The notes beneath the pieces were generated by a model. The model was not told the origin of the DNA, ran no database searches, and was given only the letters and a program-made list of their open reading frames with translations. From NCBI RefSeq assembly GCF_024494595.1, contig NZ_JANHDI010000006.1, positions 124,001-188,000 on the forward strand: a DNA stretch of 64,000 nt, read 5' to 3'. Each line of letters opens with the position of its first letter. Position 1 is the stretch's first letter. This DNA is from Halobellus rarus (lineage in GTDB: Archaea > Halobacteriota > Halobacteria > Halobacteriales > Haloferacaceae). Below are positions 40,177-50,620 of the stretch, one piece after another. The position numbers and the translations under genes were made by a program.

Positions 40177-43100
40177 ATGGCTTCGAATTCGCGCGAGCAC
40201 GCTACCGATCCCGCCACGGCGGGGAACTACGAGTACGTCAGCGACGACGTCGAGCGTCCGGACCTGGTCTCGGACCTCGAATCCGTCGTCGAGGGCGACG
40301 TCCGGTTCGACACCTACTCCCGGCAGCTGTACGCCACCGACGCCTCGGCGTACGAACAGACGCCGATCGGCGTCGTGATGCCGACGTCGACCGCGGACGT
40401 CGCGAACGCGGTGGCCTACTGCGCCGAGGAGGGCATTCCGGTCCTGCCCCGCGGGGGCGGGACCAGCCTCGCCGGCCAGACGGTCAACGAGGCCGTCGTC
40501 CTCGATCTGGTCCCCGAGATGGGATCGCTGTCCGACGTCGATCCCGACGCCGGCACCGCGACGGCCCAGGCCGGCATCCGACTCGGCGACCTGAACGCGG
40601 CGCTGGAGCCGCACGACCTGAAATTTGCGCCCGATCCCGCGTGGGGCGACAAGTCCGCGCTCGGCGGGGCGATCGGCAACAACTCGACGGGCGCGCACTC
40701 GCTGCGCTACGGCAAGACGGATTACTACCTCGACTCCGCGGAGGTGGTCCTCGCCGACGGGACCGTGACGACCTTCGGGGAGGTCGCCGTCGACACCCTC
40801 CGCGAGGAGGGCGACCCGGACGGGACGCTCGAAGAGCGGATCTACGCCGCCGTCGCCCGCGTGCTCGACGAGGAGGCCGACGAGATCGCCGAGCGGTACC
40901 CCGATCTGAAACGCAACGTCTCGGGGTACAACCTCGATATGCTCGTCGACGAGATGCGCGGGCAGCGCCGCCTGCCGGACGACTCCGGCGTCGACCCCGA
41001 CAGCGAACCGGGGACGGTCAATCTCGCGCGGCTCCTCGCCGGTTCGGAAGGAACGCTCGGCGTCGTCACCGAGGCGACGGTGTCGCTGGAGCCGATTCCG
41101 AACACCGCCTCCGTCGCGCTACTGACGTACGACGACGTCCTCGACGCGATGGAGGACGTCGCGCCCATCCTCGAACACGACCCCGCGGCGGTGGAAGTGA
41201 TGGACGACGTGCTGCTTGATCTCGCCCGCGAGACGCCGGAGTTCGCCGACGTCGTCGAGGCGCTTCCCGAGGGGACGGACTCGGTGCTGCTCGTGGAGTT
41301 CTACGCCGAGGACGACGACCACGGCCGCCAGCAGGTCGCAGATCTGGTCGCCGATAGAGTGCCCGACGCCTCTGTCGACCGCTCGCCGAGCGACGACGTG
41401 GTGACGACCGAGGAGGCTCGGACGGCGGTCGACGCGCTGGCGGCCCACGACGCGGAGACGCGCGCGAAGTTCTGGAAGATGCGGAAGTCCGGGCTTCCGA
41501 TCCTGCTGTCGCGGACCACCGACGAGAAGCACATCGCCTACATCGAGGACACCGCGATCCCGGCGGAGAACCTCCCGGCGTACGTCGCGGACTTCCAGGA
41601 GATCCTCGCGGAACACGACACCTTCGCCTCCTACTACGCTCACGCCGGTCCCGGCGTCCTCCACATCCGCCCGCTCGTCAACACGAAGACGGCGGCGGGC
41701 GTCGAGACGTTCGAGGCCATCGCCGACGCGGTGACCGACCTCGTGGTGAAGTACGGCGGGTCGGTCTCGGGCGAACACGGCGACGGCCGCGCGCGCACCC
41801 AGTGGAACCGGAAGCTCTACGGCGACGACCTCTGGGCCGCCTTCCGAGAGCTGAAGACGGCCTTCGACCCCGAGTGGCTGCTCAATCCCGGGAACGTCTG
41901 CGGCTACGCCCCCGACGAGGTGCGTCCCGACGGTGCGGCCGGGACGTCGGCCCACGAGATGACCGAACACCTGCGGTTCTCCCCGGAGTACGAGTTCGAC
42001 GCCGACTTCGACCCGTCCCTGGAGTGGGACAACGAGAACGGGTTTCGGGGGATGGCCGAACTCTGCCACGGTTGTGCGGGCTGTCGCGGCCCGCAGGAGA
42101 CGACCGGCGGCGTGATGTGCCCGACCTACCGCGCCGCCGAGGAGGAGATCCAGTCGACGCGCGGCCGGGCGAATATGCTCCGCCAGGCGATGAGCGGCGG
42201 TCTCCCCGACGGCGAACAGTTCGAAGACGAGTTCGTCGAGGAGGTGCTGGACCTCTGTATCGGCTGTAAGGGGTGTCTGAAGGACTGCCCAAGCGGCGTC
42301 GATATGGCGAAGATGAAAGCCGAGGTGACCCACGAGTACCACCAGCGAAACGGATCGAGCCTCCGGGACAAGCTCTTCGCCAACGTGGGAGCGCTCTCGA
42401 AACTCGGCAGCGCGTTCGCGCCGCTCTCGAATCTCCTCCCCAGGCTGCCCGGAGCCCGCCTCGCGATGGAGAAGACGCTCGGAATCGCCAGGGAACGCGA
42501 GTTGCCGCAGTTCCACCGCACGTCCCTCGTCGACTGGTTCGAAGCCCGCGGCGGGGCGGCCGTGAGCGAGTCGGAAGCGGACTCGAAGGTCTACCTCTTC
42601 CCGGACACGTACACGAACTACAACCATCCGGAGGCCGGCAAGGCGGCGGTTCGGGCACTGGAGGCGGTGAACGTCTACGTGGAGATTCCTGACGGCGTCA
42701 CCGGCTCCGGTCGACCGCCGCACTCGAAGGGGTTCGTCGACCTGGCCCGCGAAAAGGCGCGGCAGAACGTCGGCGCGCTGGCCCCGCTGGTCGACGGCGA
42801 GTGGGACGTGGTCGTCGTCGAACCCTCGGACGCCGTGATGCTCCAGCACGATTATCTGGACTTGTTGTCGGGTGCGGACGTCGAGCGGGTGGCCGACAAC
42901 ACCTACGGCGTGTTGGAGTACTTCGACGCGTTCCGCCTGCTGGAGCGCGGCGGCGTGACCGCTGCCGCTCCGCCGCGGTCGCTGACCTACCACGGCCACT
43001 GCCACCAGAAGTCGACGACGAAGGACCACCACGCGGTCGGCGTCCTGCGCCGGGCGGGCTACGAGGTCGACCCGCTGGATTCGAGCTGCTGCGGAATGGC

Positions 43101-43296
43101 CGGCTCCTTCGGCTACGAGGCCGAACACTACTCGATGTCGCAGGCGGTCGCGAGCACCCTCTTCGAGCAGATCGACGCCTCCCCGGGCGAGACGGTCATC
43201 GCGCCCGGCGCGTCGTGCCGGTCACAACTCGGCGATCGAGAGGGGAAAGAGGAGCCGCCACATCCGGTCGAGGCGCTCGCGGACGCGATCGTCTGA
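40177..43296 (+). CDS. FAD/Fe-S lactate (glycolate) dehydrogenase, fused type
   Basis: A 1039-residue protein starting at ATG 40177. The N-terminal ~550 residues are an FAD-binding oxidase domain (VVMPTSTADVANAV, PRGGGTSLAGQTV, GGAIGNNSTGAHSLRYG, GEHGDGRARTQW). Next come two Fe-S motifs (CHGCAGCRGPQ with a later CP, and CIGCKGCLKDCP), then CCG-type cysteine-rich repeats (YHGHCHQKST, SSCCGMAGSFGYE). This combines the parts of GlcD/Dld and GlpC in one chain and oxidises D-lactate or related 2-hydroxyacids into the quinone pool. The lactate permease upstream supports lactate as the substrate. Confidence 0.9.
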   Translation: MASNSREHATDPATAGNYEYVSDDVERPDLVSDLESVVEGDVRFDTYSRQLYATDASAYEQTPIGVVMPTSTADVANAVAYCAEEGIPVLPRGGGTSLAGQTVNEAVVLDLVPEMGSLSDVDPDAGTATAQAGIRLGDLNAALEPHDLKFAPDPAWGDKSALGGAIGNNSTGAHSLRYGKTDYYLDSAEVVLADGTVTTFGEVAVDTLREEGDPDGTLEERIYAAVARVLDEEADEIAERYPDLKRNVSGYNLDMLVDEMRGQRRLPDDSGVDPDSEPGTVNLARLLAGSEGTLGVVTEATVSLEPIPNTASVALLTYDDVLDAMEDVAPILEHDPAAVEVMDDVLLDLARETPEFADVVEALPEGTDSVLLVEFYAEDDDHGRQQVADLVADRVPDASVDRSPSDDVVTTEEARTAVDALAAHDAETRAKFWKMRKSGLPILLSRTTDEKHIAYIEDTAIPAENLPAYVADFQEILAEHDTFASYYAHAGPGVLHIRPLVNTKTAAGVETFEAIADAVTDLVVKYGGSVSGEHGDGRARTQWNRKLYGDDLWAAFRELKTAFDPEWLLNPGNVCGYAPDEVRPDGAAGTSAHEMTEHLRFSPEYEFDADFDPSLEWDNENGFRGMAELCHGCAGCRGPQETTGGVMCPTYRAAEEEIQSTRGRANMLRQAMSGGLPDGEQFEDEFVEEVLDLCIGCKGCLKDCPSGVDMAKMKAEVTHEYHQRNGSSLRDKLFANVGALSKLGSAFAPLSNLLPRLPGARLAMEKTLGIARERELPQFHRTSLVDWFEARGGAAVSESEADSKVYLFPDTYTNYNHPEAGKAAVRALEAVNVYVEIPDGVTGSGRPPHSKGFVDLAREKARQNVGALAPLVDGEWDVVVVEPSDAVMLQHDYLDLLSGADVERVADNTYGVLEYFDAFRLLERGGVTAAAPPRSLTYHGHCHQKSTTKDHHAVGVLRRAGYEVDPLDSSCCGMAGSFGYEAEHYSMSQAVASTLFEQIDASPGETVIAPGASCRSQLGDREGKEEPPHPVEALADAIV

Positions 43297-43313
43297 ACGC
43301 GGCTGTGCTTCGG

Positions 43314-43318
43314 TTTTT
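43314..43318 (+). terminator. Poly-T terminator after the lactate operon
   Basis: T5 tract 18 bp after the stop codon of the dehydrogenase, following GC-rich DNA. Confidence 0.4.
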
Positions 43319-43347
43319 CCCGTTCGCACCGTTCAATTCGACGTCGG

Positions 43348-44586
43348 TTAGCGGGCCATCGGTTCCGGCGCGCGCCACGCGAGCGCGACACCACCGAGGG
43401 CGAGCGCCCCCGCGAGGAGGAACGCGACGTCGAAGCCCGCGGCGTCGACGACGGCCCCGCCCGCGATCGGCGAGAGGAACGCCCCCGCCAGGCCGACGCT
43501 CGTCTGGAACGCCACCGCCGTGGCCGCGACGTGGGACTCCACTACCTCCCGGACGTACGTGAACGAGAGGCCGAGCGTGAGCTGGATGGCGAAGCCCGAG
43601 AGGAGCAACACTGCGACCAGCAGGGGGATCGAACCGAGTCGCGTGAACACCAGCATTAGTGGCGCGGCGACGAGAAAGGAGCCGAGAAGGACCGGCTGTC
43701 GCCGGCCGTCGAAGACGCGGTCGGAGAGGAGGCCGCTGCTGATCCTGGAGACGACGCCGACGGCGGGGAACACCGACACCAGGAGGCCGCTTGCCGCCAG
43801 CGAGAGCCCGATTTCCCGGGTCAGATACGACGACCCCCAGCTGTTGATGAACAGGTACAGCGCGTAGCTGAGGAAGCCGAGCGTGCCCGCGAGCCAGACC
43901 GTCCTGTTTCGGAGGACGGTCCCGAACTCGGCGAGCGAGGGGGCGTCGCCGCGGGCCCCGCCCAGGCCCCGACTCGCGGGCAAGAAGAGGAGGAGTCCGA
44001 GCAGCGGGACGCCGGTGAAAGCGAGGAATATCGCCGGCCACCCGAACCGCGCGGCGACGAGCGGTCCCGTCCCCTGCCCGATGGCGAAGCCGACCGGCCC
44101 GCTGGCGGTGTATATCCCAACGGCTGTCGCCCGGTTGTCGGCGGTCACGGCCCGGCTGACGATGTCGATGCCGGCGTTCCAGACGACGACGTAGGCGACG
44201 CCGCCGACCGCTCGCGAGGCGATCACCGACCAGTAGCTCCCGTCTCGCCCCGCGCTCCACCCCCAGACGCCGGCGACGAACAGCGCGAGCACCGCGAGCG
44301 TCATCACCCGTCTGGTGTCCGTTCGATCGAGGACCGCCCCCGCGGGGAGGCTCGCGACGACCGCGGTGCCGAACATGATCCCGACGAGGAGGCCCGCGGC
44401 CGACGACCCGACGCCCAGCGAGTCGCGGATCAGCGGCGTCACGCTCGCCGGAACGATCTCGTAGGCGGCGAGCCCGGTCGACATCAGACTCGCTCCCGCG
44501 ACGAGACTGACGGTCCGCCAGTCGCGTCCACTGCGCTGGTCTCCGCTCTCGCCGGCCGACCGGTCGGCCCCGCGTCCTCCAGTCAT
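43348..44586 (-). CDS. MFS transporter 2
   Basis: A 412-residue MFS carrier with about twelve helices from ATG 44586. Cues are AGAVLDRTDTRRVMTLAVLA between helices 2 and 3 and SSGLLSDRVFDGRRQPVLLG in the second half. Sugar, drug or organic acid export are all possible. Convergent with the lactate operon. Confidence 0.85.
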   Translation of the reverse strand: MTGGRGADRSAGESGDQRSGRDWRTVSLVAGASLMSTGLAAYEIVPASVTPLIRDSLGVGSSAAGLLVGIMFGTAVVASLPAGAVLDRTDTRRVMTLAVLALFVAGVWGWSAGRDGSYWSVIASRAVGGVAYVVVWNAGIDIVSRAVTADNRATAVGIYTASGPVGFAIGQGTGPLVAARFGWPAIFLAFTGVPLLGLLLFLPASRGLGGARGDAPSLAEFGTVLRNRTVWLAGTLGFLSYALYLFINSWGSSYLTREIGLSLAASGLLVSVFPAVGVVSRISSGLLSDRVFDGRRQPVLLGSFLVAAPLMLVFTRLGSIPLLVAVLLLSGFAIQLTLGLSFTYVREVVESHVAATAVAFQTSVGLAGAFLSPIAGGAVVDAAGFDVAFLLAGALALGGVALAWRAPEPMAR

Positions 44587-44803
44587 CAGTACGGAAACGT
44601 GTTGGCCTCCGGATATAGAAGGCTGCGATCCGCCGTTCCCGTGAGACCGCCAGCCGATCTGACCGATCGGCGAGGGTCCTGTATTCGAGCGGGGACAAAA
44701 ACGCGAACGAAGCGAGCTTTCCGCTGTTCCCGCGAGGCGGTCGTCGCCGACAGCGACTCCCCGGGCGAACGCCGCACTCTAGCCGGATCGATCGGGCGAG
44801 CCC

Positions 44804-44887
44804 CTACTCGTCGTCGACTCTGATCTACTCGTCGTCGACCCCGACCTACTCATCCTCGACCCCGACCTACTCGTCTTCGGCTTCGAG
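44804..44887. repeat. Four tandem 21-bp repeats covering the rhodanese stop codon
   Basis: Four imperfect head-to-tail 21-bp units beginning CTACTC (44804, 44825, 44846, 44867). On the minus strand each unit carries a TAG in the same place. The last unit is the true C-terminal coding end and stop of the rhodanese gene; the other three lie after it as degenerating copies, so the array looks like a tandem duplication of a gene end. Confidence 0.85.
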
Positions 44888-45196
44888 CTCGTACGCCCAG
44901 GCCTGGTAGCCGCCGGCCATACTCTTCACGTTCGTCTCCTCGCCGACGCCCTCGTAACTCCCGATGAGCCGGGCGGCTTGTACCGAGGACTGGCCGATCG
45001 GACAGGCGACGACGACCTCGTCGGACCACTCGATGTCGTCGACGCGGCTCGGCAGTTCGTGCATCGGGACGTTCTCCGCCCCCGGAACGTGTCCGGACGC
45101 GAACTCCGCCGGCGAGCGGATGTCGATCACCTGTACGGGCTCGCCGTCGTCGAGCTTGCGTTTGAGTTCCTCGGGGCTGATCTCGTCGACAGTCAT
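44867..45196 (-). CDS. Rhodanese-like sulfurtransferase domain protein
   Basis: A 109-residue single-domain rhodanese from ATG 45196. Features are VQVIDIRSPAEFASGHVPGAENVP and the active-site loop VACPIGQSS with the catalytic Cys, then SMAGGYQAWAYEL. It probably transfers or carries sulfane sulfur. The C-terminus ends in an acidic EAEDE, within the 21-bp repeat array. Confidence 0.9.
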   Translation of the reverse strand: MTVDEISPEELKRKLDDGEPVQVIDIRSPAEFASGHVPGAENVPMHELPSRVDDIEWSDEVVVACPIGQSSVQAARLIGSYEGVGEETNVKSMAGGYQAWAYELEAEDE

Positions 45197-45313
45197 CCCT
45201 CCTGCGTACTGGCTCCCCGCACAAACTGATTTCGGACTGTCCGGGGATCTCGTCTGATCCACTCGGACCACCCGGCGGTCCCGTTTTGTACCTCCCGGCC
45301 GTACACGGGCGGT

Positions 45314-45799
45314 ATGGAACTCGTTTCAGTCGCCGCCGTCGCCGAAAACGGCGTCATCGGCCGCGACGGCGAACTCCCGTGGGAGAGCATCCCCGCGGAC
45401 AAGCGACAGTACCGGAATCGAGTCGCGAACGCGCCCGTGGTCTTGGGGAGACGGACCTTCGACTCGATGCGGGGCGATCTCCCCGGGACTCACCAGATCG
45501 TCCTGAGCCGGAGCGAACGCGAGTACGACGTCGACACCGCGTTTCACGCGAGCGACGTCTCGGAGGCGGTCGCGGTCGCGGACTCGCTCGGTGCCGAGGT
45601 CGCCTACGTTCTCGGCGGGGCGACGATCTACGAACTGTTTCAGCCCCACGTCGATCGGATGGTCCTGAGTCGCGTCCACGGCGAGTACGAGGGCGACGTC
45701 CGGTATCCGGCCTGGGAGGAGACGGAGTGGCGACTGGCGTCGTCGGAGGCGCGAGAGGGGTTCACGCTGGAGGAGTGGGTTCGGCGGTCGGCCGCGTGA
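45314..45799 (+). CDS. folA: Dihydrofolate reductase
   Basis: A 161-residue dihydrofolate reductase, making tetrahydrofolate from dihydrofolate with NADPH. Motifs are [15 protein letters not shown], the [11 protein letters not shown] segment and [12 protein letters not shown]. Haloarchaea may have more than one copy; whether this is the only one cannot be told here. Start ATG 45314, just after a divergent rhodanese gene. Confidence 0.93.
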   Translation: MELVSVAAVAENGVIGRDGELPWESIPADKRQYRNRVANAPVVLGRRTFDSMRGDLPGTHQIVLSRSEREYDVDTAFHASDVSEAVAVADSLGAEVAYVLGGATIYELFQPHVDRMVLSRVHGEYEGDVRYPAWEETEWRLASSEAREGFTLEEWVRRSAA

Positions 45800-46076
45800 G
45801 ACCGGAAGGGGGCTTTTCCGGTCGGCGATCGCTATCCCATCGAAACAATGGCGAACAGCCGGCACACCGGCGGAGGACGGAGACGCTCCCTGCCGTCGCG
45901 TACCCACGTCGACGTGCCGAACTCCCGCGACCCGACGTGGGGTCTCTCTCAGTTCACACGCCCCCTGGCCTCGCCCTGGTATATAAACCGACGCCCAGCG
46001 GGTCGAACGCGGCGGTCGGCGTCGCGGGCTCCAGAGGCGCGTCAGCTACATACGATTCGACGCCCAACAGACACCT

Positions 46077-46613
46077 ATGACGACCGAAACGGCCACGTTC
46101 GGCGGCGGGTGTTTCTGGTGTACCGAGGCGGCGATGAAGGAACTCGCCGGCGTCGCGTCCGTGACGTCGGGCTACGCCGGCGGCGACACGGAGAACCCGA
46201 CCTACCGGGAGGTCTGCGCCGGAACGACCGGGCACGCCGAGGTCGTACAGGTCGAGTACGATCCGGACGTGATCGACTACGCCGACCTCCTGGAGGTGTT
46301 CTTCGCCACGCACGACCCGACGCAACTGAACCGACAGGGCCCCGACGTCGGCTCGCAGTACCGCTCGATCGTCCTGTATCACGACGACGAGCAGCGGCGG
46401 CAGGCAGAGGCGTACGTCGACGCGCTCGACGGCGAGTACGACGGCGACGTGGTCACCGAAATCGAGGAGCTAGAGCGGTTCTGGCCCGCCGAGGACCACC
46501 ATCAGGACTACTTCGAAAAGAACCCCGCAGACGCCTACTGCCGGATGCACGCGCAGCCGAAGGTGGAGAAAGTCCGCGAGAAGTTCGAAGACCGCGTGAA
46601 GTCGACTGCCTGA
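46077..46613 (+). CDS. msrA: Peptide methionine sulfoxide reductase MsrA
   Basis: A 178-residue MsrA that reduces S-methionine sulfoxide in proteins. The catalytic Cys12 lies in FGGGCFWCTEAAM, followed by SGYAGGDTENPTY, GHAEVVQVEYDP and DVGSQYRS, with EDHHQDYFEKNP near the C-terminus. The resolving Cys residues at the C-terminus are few (YCRMHAQ), so recycling may use Cys15 or a thioredoxin directly. Convergent with the proline operon. Confidence 0.95.
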   Translation: MTTETATFGGGCFWCTEAAMKELAGVASVTSGYAGGDTENPTYREVCAGTTGHAEVVQVEYDPDVIDYADLLEVFFATHDPTQLNRQGPDVGSQYRSIVLYHDDEQRRQAEAYVDALDGEYDGDVVTEIEELERFWPAEDHHQDYFEKNPADAYCRMHAQPKVEKVREKFEDRVKSTA

Positions 46614-46642
46614 GCCGGTTCTCCGGTTCGCACCGAAGTACG

Positions 46643-47998
46643 CTATTCGCCTTCGCCGGACAGCCGGCCGGGATTCCACTCGCCCTCGAAGTCCTCGTGG
46701 AGGTACGGCTTCGCGTTCTCGCCGGCGTAGGTCGCGACGAGCTGGCCGTCGCCCTCGAGGTGGTACTTGTACGTCGTCAGCCCCTCCAGGCCGACCGGCC
46801 CGCGGGCGTGAGTCTTACCGGTGCTGATGCCGACTTCGGCACCGAGGCCGAAGCGGTAGCCGTCGGCGAAGCGCGTCGACGCGTTGTGGAAGACGCTCGC
46901 GGCGTCGATCTGCCGCATAAACTGCTCCGCGTGTTCTGCGGTCTCGGTGACGATCGACTCGGTGTGCTTCGAGCCGTAGGTGTTGACGTGGTCGATGGCG
47001 TCCGCGAGGGAGTCGACGATCTTCACGGCGAGGATCAGATCGCCGTACTCGGTCGACCAGTCTTCCTCGCTGGCGGCGTTCATCTCGACGACCCCGCGTG
47101 CGCGCTCGTCGCCGCGGAGTTCGACGTCCGCCTCGCGGTACCGAGCGGCCAAGTCGGGCAGCAGATCCTCGGCGACCGACTCGTGGACGAGCAGCGTCTC
47201 GACGGCGTTGCAGACCGCGGGGTACTGCACCTTCGCGTCGAAGGCGACGTCCGCGGCCATCGCGAGATCCGCGTCCTCGTCGGCGTAGACGTGACAGATC
47301 CCCTCGGTGTGACCGAGCACCGGGATCTTCGTGTTGTCCTCGACGTAGCTGACGAACTCGGAGCTGCCGCGGGGCATGAGGAGGTCGACGGCGTCGTCGC
47401 GTTCGAGGAGCGTCGCGACGTCCTCGCGTGCCTCGATATGCTGCGCCCAACCGTCGGGGATCTCGTCGGTCGCATCGCGAATCACGTCGTAGAGGACCCG
47501 GTTAGAGTGCGCAGCCTCGCTGCCGCCCTTCAGGACGACGGCGTTGCCCGACTTCAGGCTGAGCGCGGCGATCTGCACCAGCGCGTCCGGCCGCGACTCG
47601 AAGACGGTTCCGAGCACGCCGATCGGGACGGCGACCTTGTACAGTTCGAGGTCCTCGTCGAGGCGCCGGGCTTCCAGCGTCCGGCCGAGGGGGTCCTCCT
47701 GACCGGCGACGCTGCGGACCATCTCGGCGATGCTCTCTAACTTCGATTCCGAGAGCTTCAGCCGGTCGACGAACGCCTGGGTGTACTCGCCGGCCTCCAG
47801 CAGCTCCTCGCCGGCCGCGACGTCCTTCGCGTTGGCTTCGAGGATCTCCTCGTTCCTCGCCTCGATGCCGTCGGCGATGGCGTGTAAGGCGTCGTTCCGG
47901 GTCGATTCCGAGAGGTTCGCCAGCTGTAGCGCTGCGGACTGTGCTTCCGTCACTTTCGTGTCGGCCGATTTCTCGGCCGCCGTGGTGTCTTCGGTCAT
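46643..47998 (-). CDS. proA: Gamma-glutamyl phosphate reductase
   Basis: A 451-residue ProA that reduces gamma-glutamyl phosphate to glutamate semialdehyde with NADPH in proline synthesis. [32 protein letters not shown], and the active-site Cys in [10 protein letters not shown] are visible. ATG 47998 overlaps the proB stop by 4 bp. It is the last gene of the proC-proB-proA unit in transcription order. Confidence 0.95.
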   Translation of the reverse strand: MTEDTTAAEKSADTKVTEAQSAALQLANLSESTRNDALHAIADGIEARNEEILEANAKDVAAGEELLEAGEYTQAFVDRLKLSESKLESIAEMVRSVAGQEDPLGRTLEARRLDEDLELYKVAVPIGVLGTVFESRPDALVQIAALSLKSGNAVVLKGGSEAAHSNRVLYDVIRDATDEIPDGWAQHIEAREDVATLLERDDAVDLLMPRGSSEFVSYVEDNTKIPVLGHTEGICHVYADEDADLAMAADVAFDAKVQYPAVCNAVETLLVHESVAEDLLPDLAARYREADVELRGDERARGVVEMNAASEEDWSTEYGDLILAVKIVDSLADAIDHVNTYGSKHTESIVTETAEHAEQFMRQIDAASVFHNASTRFADGYRFGLGAEVGISTGKTHARGPVGLEGLTTYKYHLEGDGQLVATYAGENAKPYLHEDFEGEWNPGRLSGEGE

Positions 47999-48825
47999 TG
48001 GTGGTCGTTGATCGGGACGAAGATGGTTCCGACGGGCTGTTCGGTGGCGATCTGTTCGAGCACGTCCGGCTCGGTCGAGCGGGCGATGATCGCCGGTCGT
48101 CCGTGTTCGCTCACTCTGCGGGCCCCCTGTACCTTCGTCCGGATGCCGCCGAACGACCCGCTGGCAGTTGATTCGATGATCCGCTCGACCTCGTCGTAGT
48201 TGCGGCCGACGGCCTCTATCAGCTCCGCGTCGGGGTTTTCCTTCGGGTTCCCGGTATAGACGCCGCCGACGTCGGTGAGCGTGACGAGCAGGTCGGCATC
48301 GACGCCGATTGCGATCGACGAGGAGATCATGTCGTTGTCGCCGATGCGGATCTCCTCGGTCGCGACGGCGTCGTTCTCGTTGACGATAGGGACGACACCC
48401 CACTCTAAGAGCGTCTCGATCGTGTTCTTGAAGTTGGTGAACCGGTCGGTATCCCCGAGGTCGTGTTCGGTCACGAGGATCTGCGCGACCGTGAGCCCGT
48501 AGCGCTCGAAGCTCTCGGTGTAGCGGCGCATCAGGTGGCTCTGGCCGATCGTCGACAGCGCCTGGGAGTCCTCGACCGTGTCGTCGGGGGCGAACCCGAT
48601 CCGACCCTTGCCGGCGCCGATCGCTCCCGAGGAGACTAAGATGACCTCCTTGTCGCGCTCGACGAGGTCGGCCACGTCGTCGACGAGTTTGTCCAGTTTG
48701 CCGTCGTCGAGGTTCGACTGCTCGTCGGTGAGCGAGTTCGTCCCGGCCTTGACGACGACCCGTCCGGCCTCGGCGGCGAGCCGTCTGGCCTCGTCGACCT
48801 CCGCCGCGGCGACGGCTCCGCTCAT
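47995..48825 (-). CDS. proB: Glutamate 5-kinase
   Basis: A 276-residue ProB, phosphorylating glutamate as the first step of proline synthesis. The amino acid kinase core shows [36 protein letters not shown] and [10 protein letters not shown]. The C-terminal PUA domain of many bacterial ProB proteins is missing, as in other archaeal copies. Both ends overlap neighbours by 4 bp (proC before, proA after), showing translational coupling. Confidence 0.94.
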   Translation of the reverse strand: MSGAVAAAEVDEARRLAAEAGRVVVKAGTNSLTDEQSNLDDGKLDKLVDDVADLVERDKEVILVSSGAIGAGKGRIGFAPDDTVEDSQALSTIGQSHLMRRYTESFERYGLTVAQILVTEHDLGDTDRFTNFKNTIETLLEWGVVPIVNENDAVATEEIRIGDNDMISSSIAIGVDADLLVTLTDVGGVYTGNPKENPDAELIEAVGRNYDEVERIIESTASGSFGGIRTKVQGARRVSEHGRPAIIARSTEPDVLEQIATEQPVGTIFVPINDHQ

Positions 48826-49595
48826 CGCTCGGCGTCCTCGGCCAGTTCGGCGGAGCGCCGCCGAGCGGCGCTCAGGGCGTCGCCGACGTCCGACTCCACG
48901 CCACTGTCCCACAGGACCTCCATCCCCTCGATCGTCGTGCCGCCCGGCGAACAGACGGCGTCGATCAGGTCCTCGATCGACTCCTCGGAGCGGAGAACCG
49001 TCTCCGCCGCGCCCTTGAACGTCTGCGCCGCGAGCACGCGCGCGTCGTCGGCGTCGAGTCCCTCCTCGACGGCCCGCTGCTGCATCGCGCCGATCAGGTA
49101 GAACACGAACGCCGGGCCGCTCCCGTTCAGCGCCGTGGCGACGTCCATCAGCTCCTCGTCGATGACGACGAACTCCCCGAGGTCCGAGAGCATCTGTTCG
49201 ACGTTCTCATCGGATTCCGCCCACGAGACGGCCGCGGCCATATTTCGCGTTCTGGCCGCTAAGTTCGGCATCACGCGGACGACCGTGGCGTCCGTTTCGG
49301 CGGCGACGACGTCGGTCGAGACGCCCGCCGCGATCGTGACGAGCGTCTGTTCGGGGCGCAGATCGAGGTCCTCGAGCACCAGCGGCACGATGTCCGGCTT
49401 CACCGCGAGAACGACGACGGCCGAGTCCCGAACGTCGTCGAGGTCAGTCGTCGTCCGATCTGCGTACTCCTCGATCGCCTCGAAGGCATTGGGGTCCACG
49501 TCGTAGGCGGTGATGTCGTAGTTTCCGGCCTGGGCGAGCCCCGTTATCAGGGCTCCGCCCATATTTCCACAGCCGATTACGCTCACGTCGATCAT
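48822..49595 (-). CDS. proC: Pyrroline-5-carboxylate reductase
   Basis: A 257-residue ProC, making proline from pyrroline-5-carboxylate with NAD(P)H. The Rossmann motif is [14 protein letters not shown] at the N-terminus; [21 protein letters not shown] and [14 protein letters not shown] follow. The start is ATG 49595; an upstream in-frame extension has no family similarity. First gene of the proline operon, so its promoter drives all three steps. Confidence 0.95.
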   Translation of the reverse strand: MIDVSVIGCGNMGGALITGLAQAGNYDITAYDVDPNAFEAIEEYADRTTTDLDDVRDSAVVVLAVKPDIVPLVLEDLDLRPEQTLVTIAAGVSTDVVAAETDATVVRVMPNLAARTRNMAAAVSWAESDENVEQMLSDLGEFVVIDEELMDVATALNGSGPAFVFYLIGAMQQRAVEEGLDADDARVLAAQTFKGAAETVLRSEESIEDLIDAVCSPGGTTIEGMEVLWDSGVESDVGDALSAARRRSAELAEDAER

Positions 49596-49726
49596 CTTGT
49601 ACCTCTCTACGCGAGGCCGCCGATATACGAACTTTGGTTTCCGGTCGGGATTCCCTGTCTTGGCCAGCCGATCGATACGCCGGAACGGGACGTCTGGCAC
49701 ACCGGCAAAACGGGTGCCTGCGCATT

Positions 49727-50620
49727 TCACGACCCGTCCGTGAGCGAGTTCAGGGCCTTGGCCGCCGCGTCGCGAACCCGTTCGGAGGGGTCGGTTTCGG
49801 ACAGCTCACGCAATACAGGCACCGGGTCGGTGGCACCGACGAGGCCCAGCGTCCCCGCGGCGTCCTTGCGGACGAGCTCCGCGTCGTCCCCGAGCGCCGC
49901 CGCCAGGACGTCGGACCGCTCACCGACGAGTTCGGGCCGTCCCAGCGCGTATTCGTAGAGCGCGAACGCCGCGTGGTATCTGACTCGCGGGTGCGGATCC
50001 GACGCGAGCAACCCCGCGGCGACGGCGACGAGCCGAGGCGTCTCGGCGGGATACTCCTCGCGGATCGGCGGGTACTCCTCGGCGACGTCCGACAGCGCCG
50101 ATGCGCCGACCCGCCGGACGAGGTCGTCGTCCCGCTCGGTGAGTCCGACCAGCACGTCGACGTAGCCGTCGGTGTAGATCGCGACCGACGCGAGCGCCCA
50201 CCCGACTTCCCGTACCGCCTCGATCGTCCGCGTCTCCGCGTCGAACTCCGGGTGTGCCCGCTCGTAGGCGCGGACCGCTGACCCGATGGTTTCCGGTCGA
50301 TTCACCGTTCCCGTGACGACGAGCGCCGCCGCGGCGAACGCGACGACGCGCGGCTGAAACCACCCCTCGGAGTCCGGATCGACGGACAGCTGTACCCCCG
50401 CATCCAGTAGCTCGGTGTCCGCGAGGAGTCGGTCGAGCCGGTCCGCATACGGTTCGACGTCGCGACCCGCGAGCGCGAGGCGGCCGAGCGCTTCGGCGGC
50501 GTGTCTCCGGGCCGCACGCGAGTCGGCCGCGAGACACGCTCCGAGTTCGTCCAGGTCCACCGCCATCGGTTCCCGGCGGGCGGCGTCGCTGAGCCGCGAC
50601 GCCCGGTCCGCTTCGGTCAT
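49727..50620 (-). CDS. HEAT-repeat protein
   Basis: A 297-residue acidic protein from ATG 50620 made of helical HEAT/ARM-like repeats: SRAARRHAAEALGRLALAG, DDDLVRRVGASALSDVAEEYP, HPRVRYHAAFALYEYAL, DAELVRKDAAGTLGLVG and DPSERVRDAAAKALNSL. Such repeats are protein-binding scaffolds. It lies 131 bp upstream of proC on the same strand; a functional link is not evident. Confidence 0.82.
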   Translation of the reverse strand: MTEADRASRLSDAARREPMAVDLDELGACLAADSRAARRHAAEALGRLALAGRDVEPYADRLDRLLADTELLDAGVQLSVDPDSEGWFQPRVVAFAAAALVVTGTVNRPETIGSAVRAYERAHPEFDAETRTIEAVREVGWALASVAIYTDGYVDVLVGLTERDDDLVRRVGASALSDVAEEYPPIREEYPAETPRLVAVAAGLLASDPHPRVRYHAAFALYEYALGRPELVGERSDVLAAALGDDAELVRKDAAGTLGLVGATDPVPVLRELSETDPSERVRDAAAKALNSLTDGS

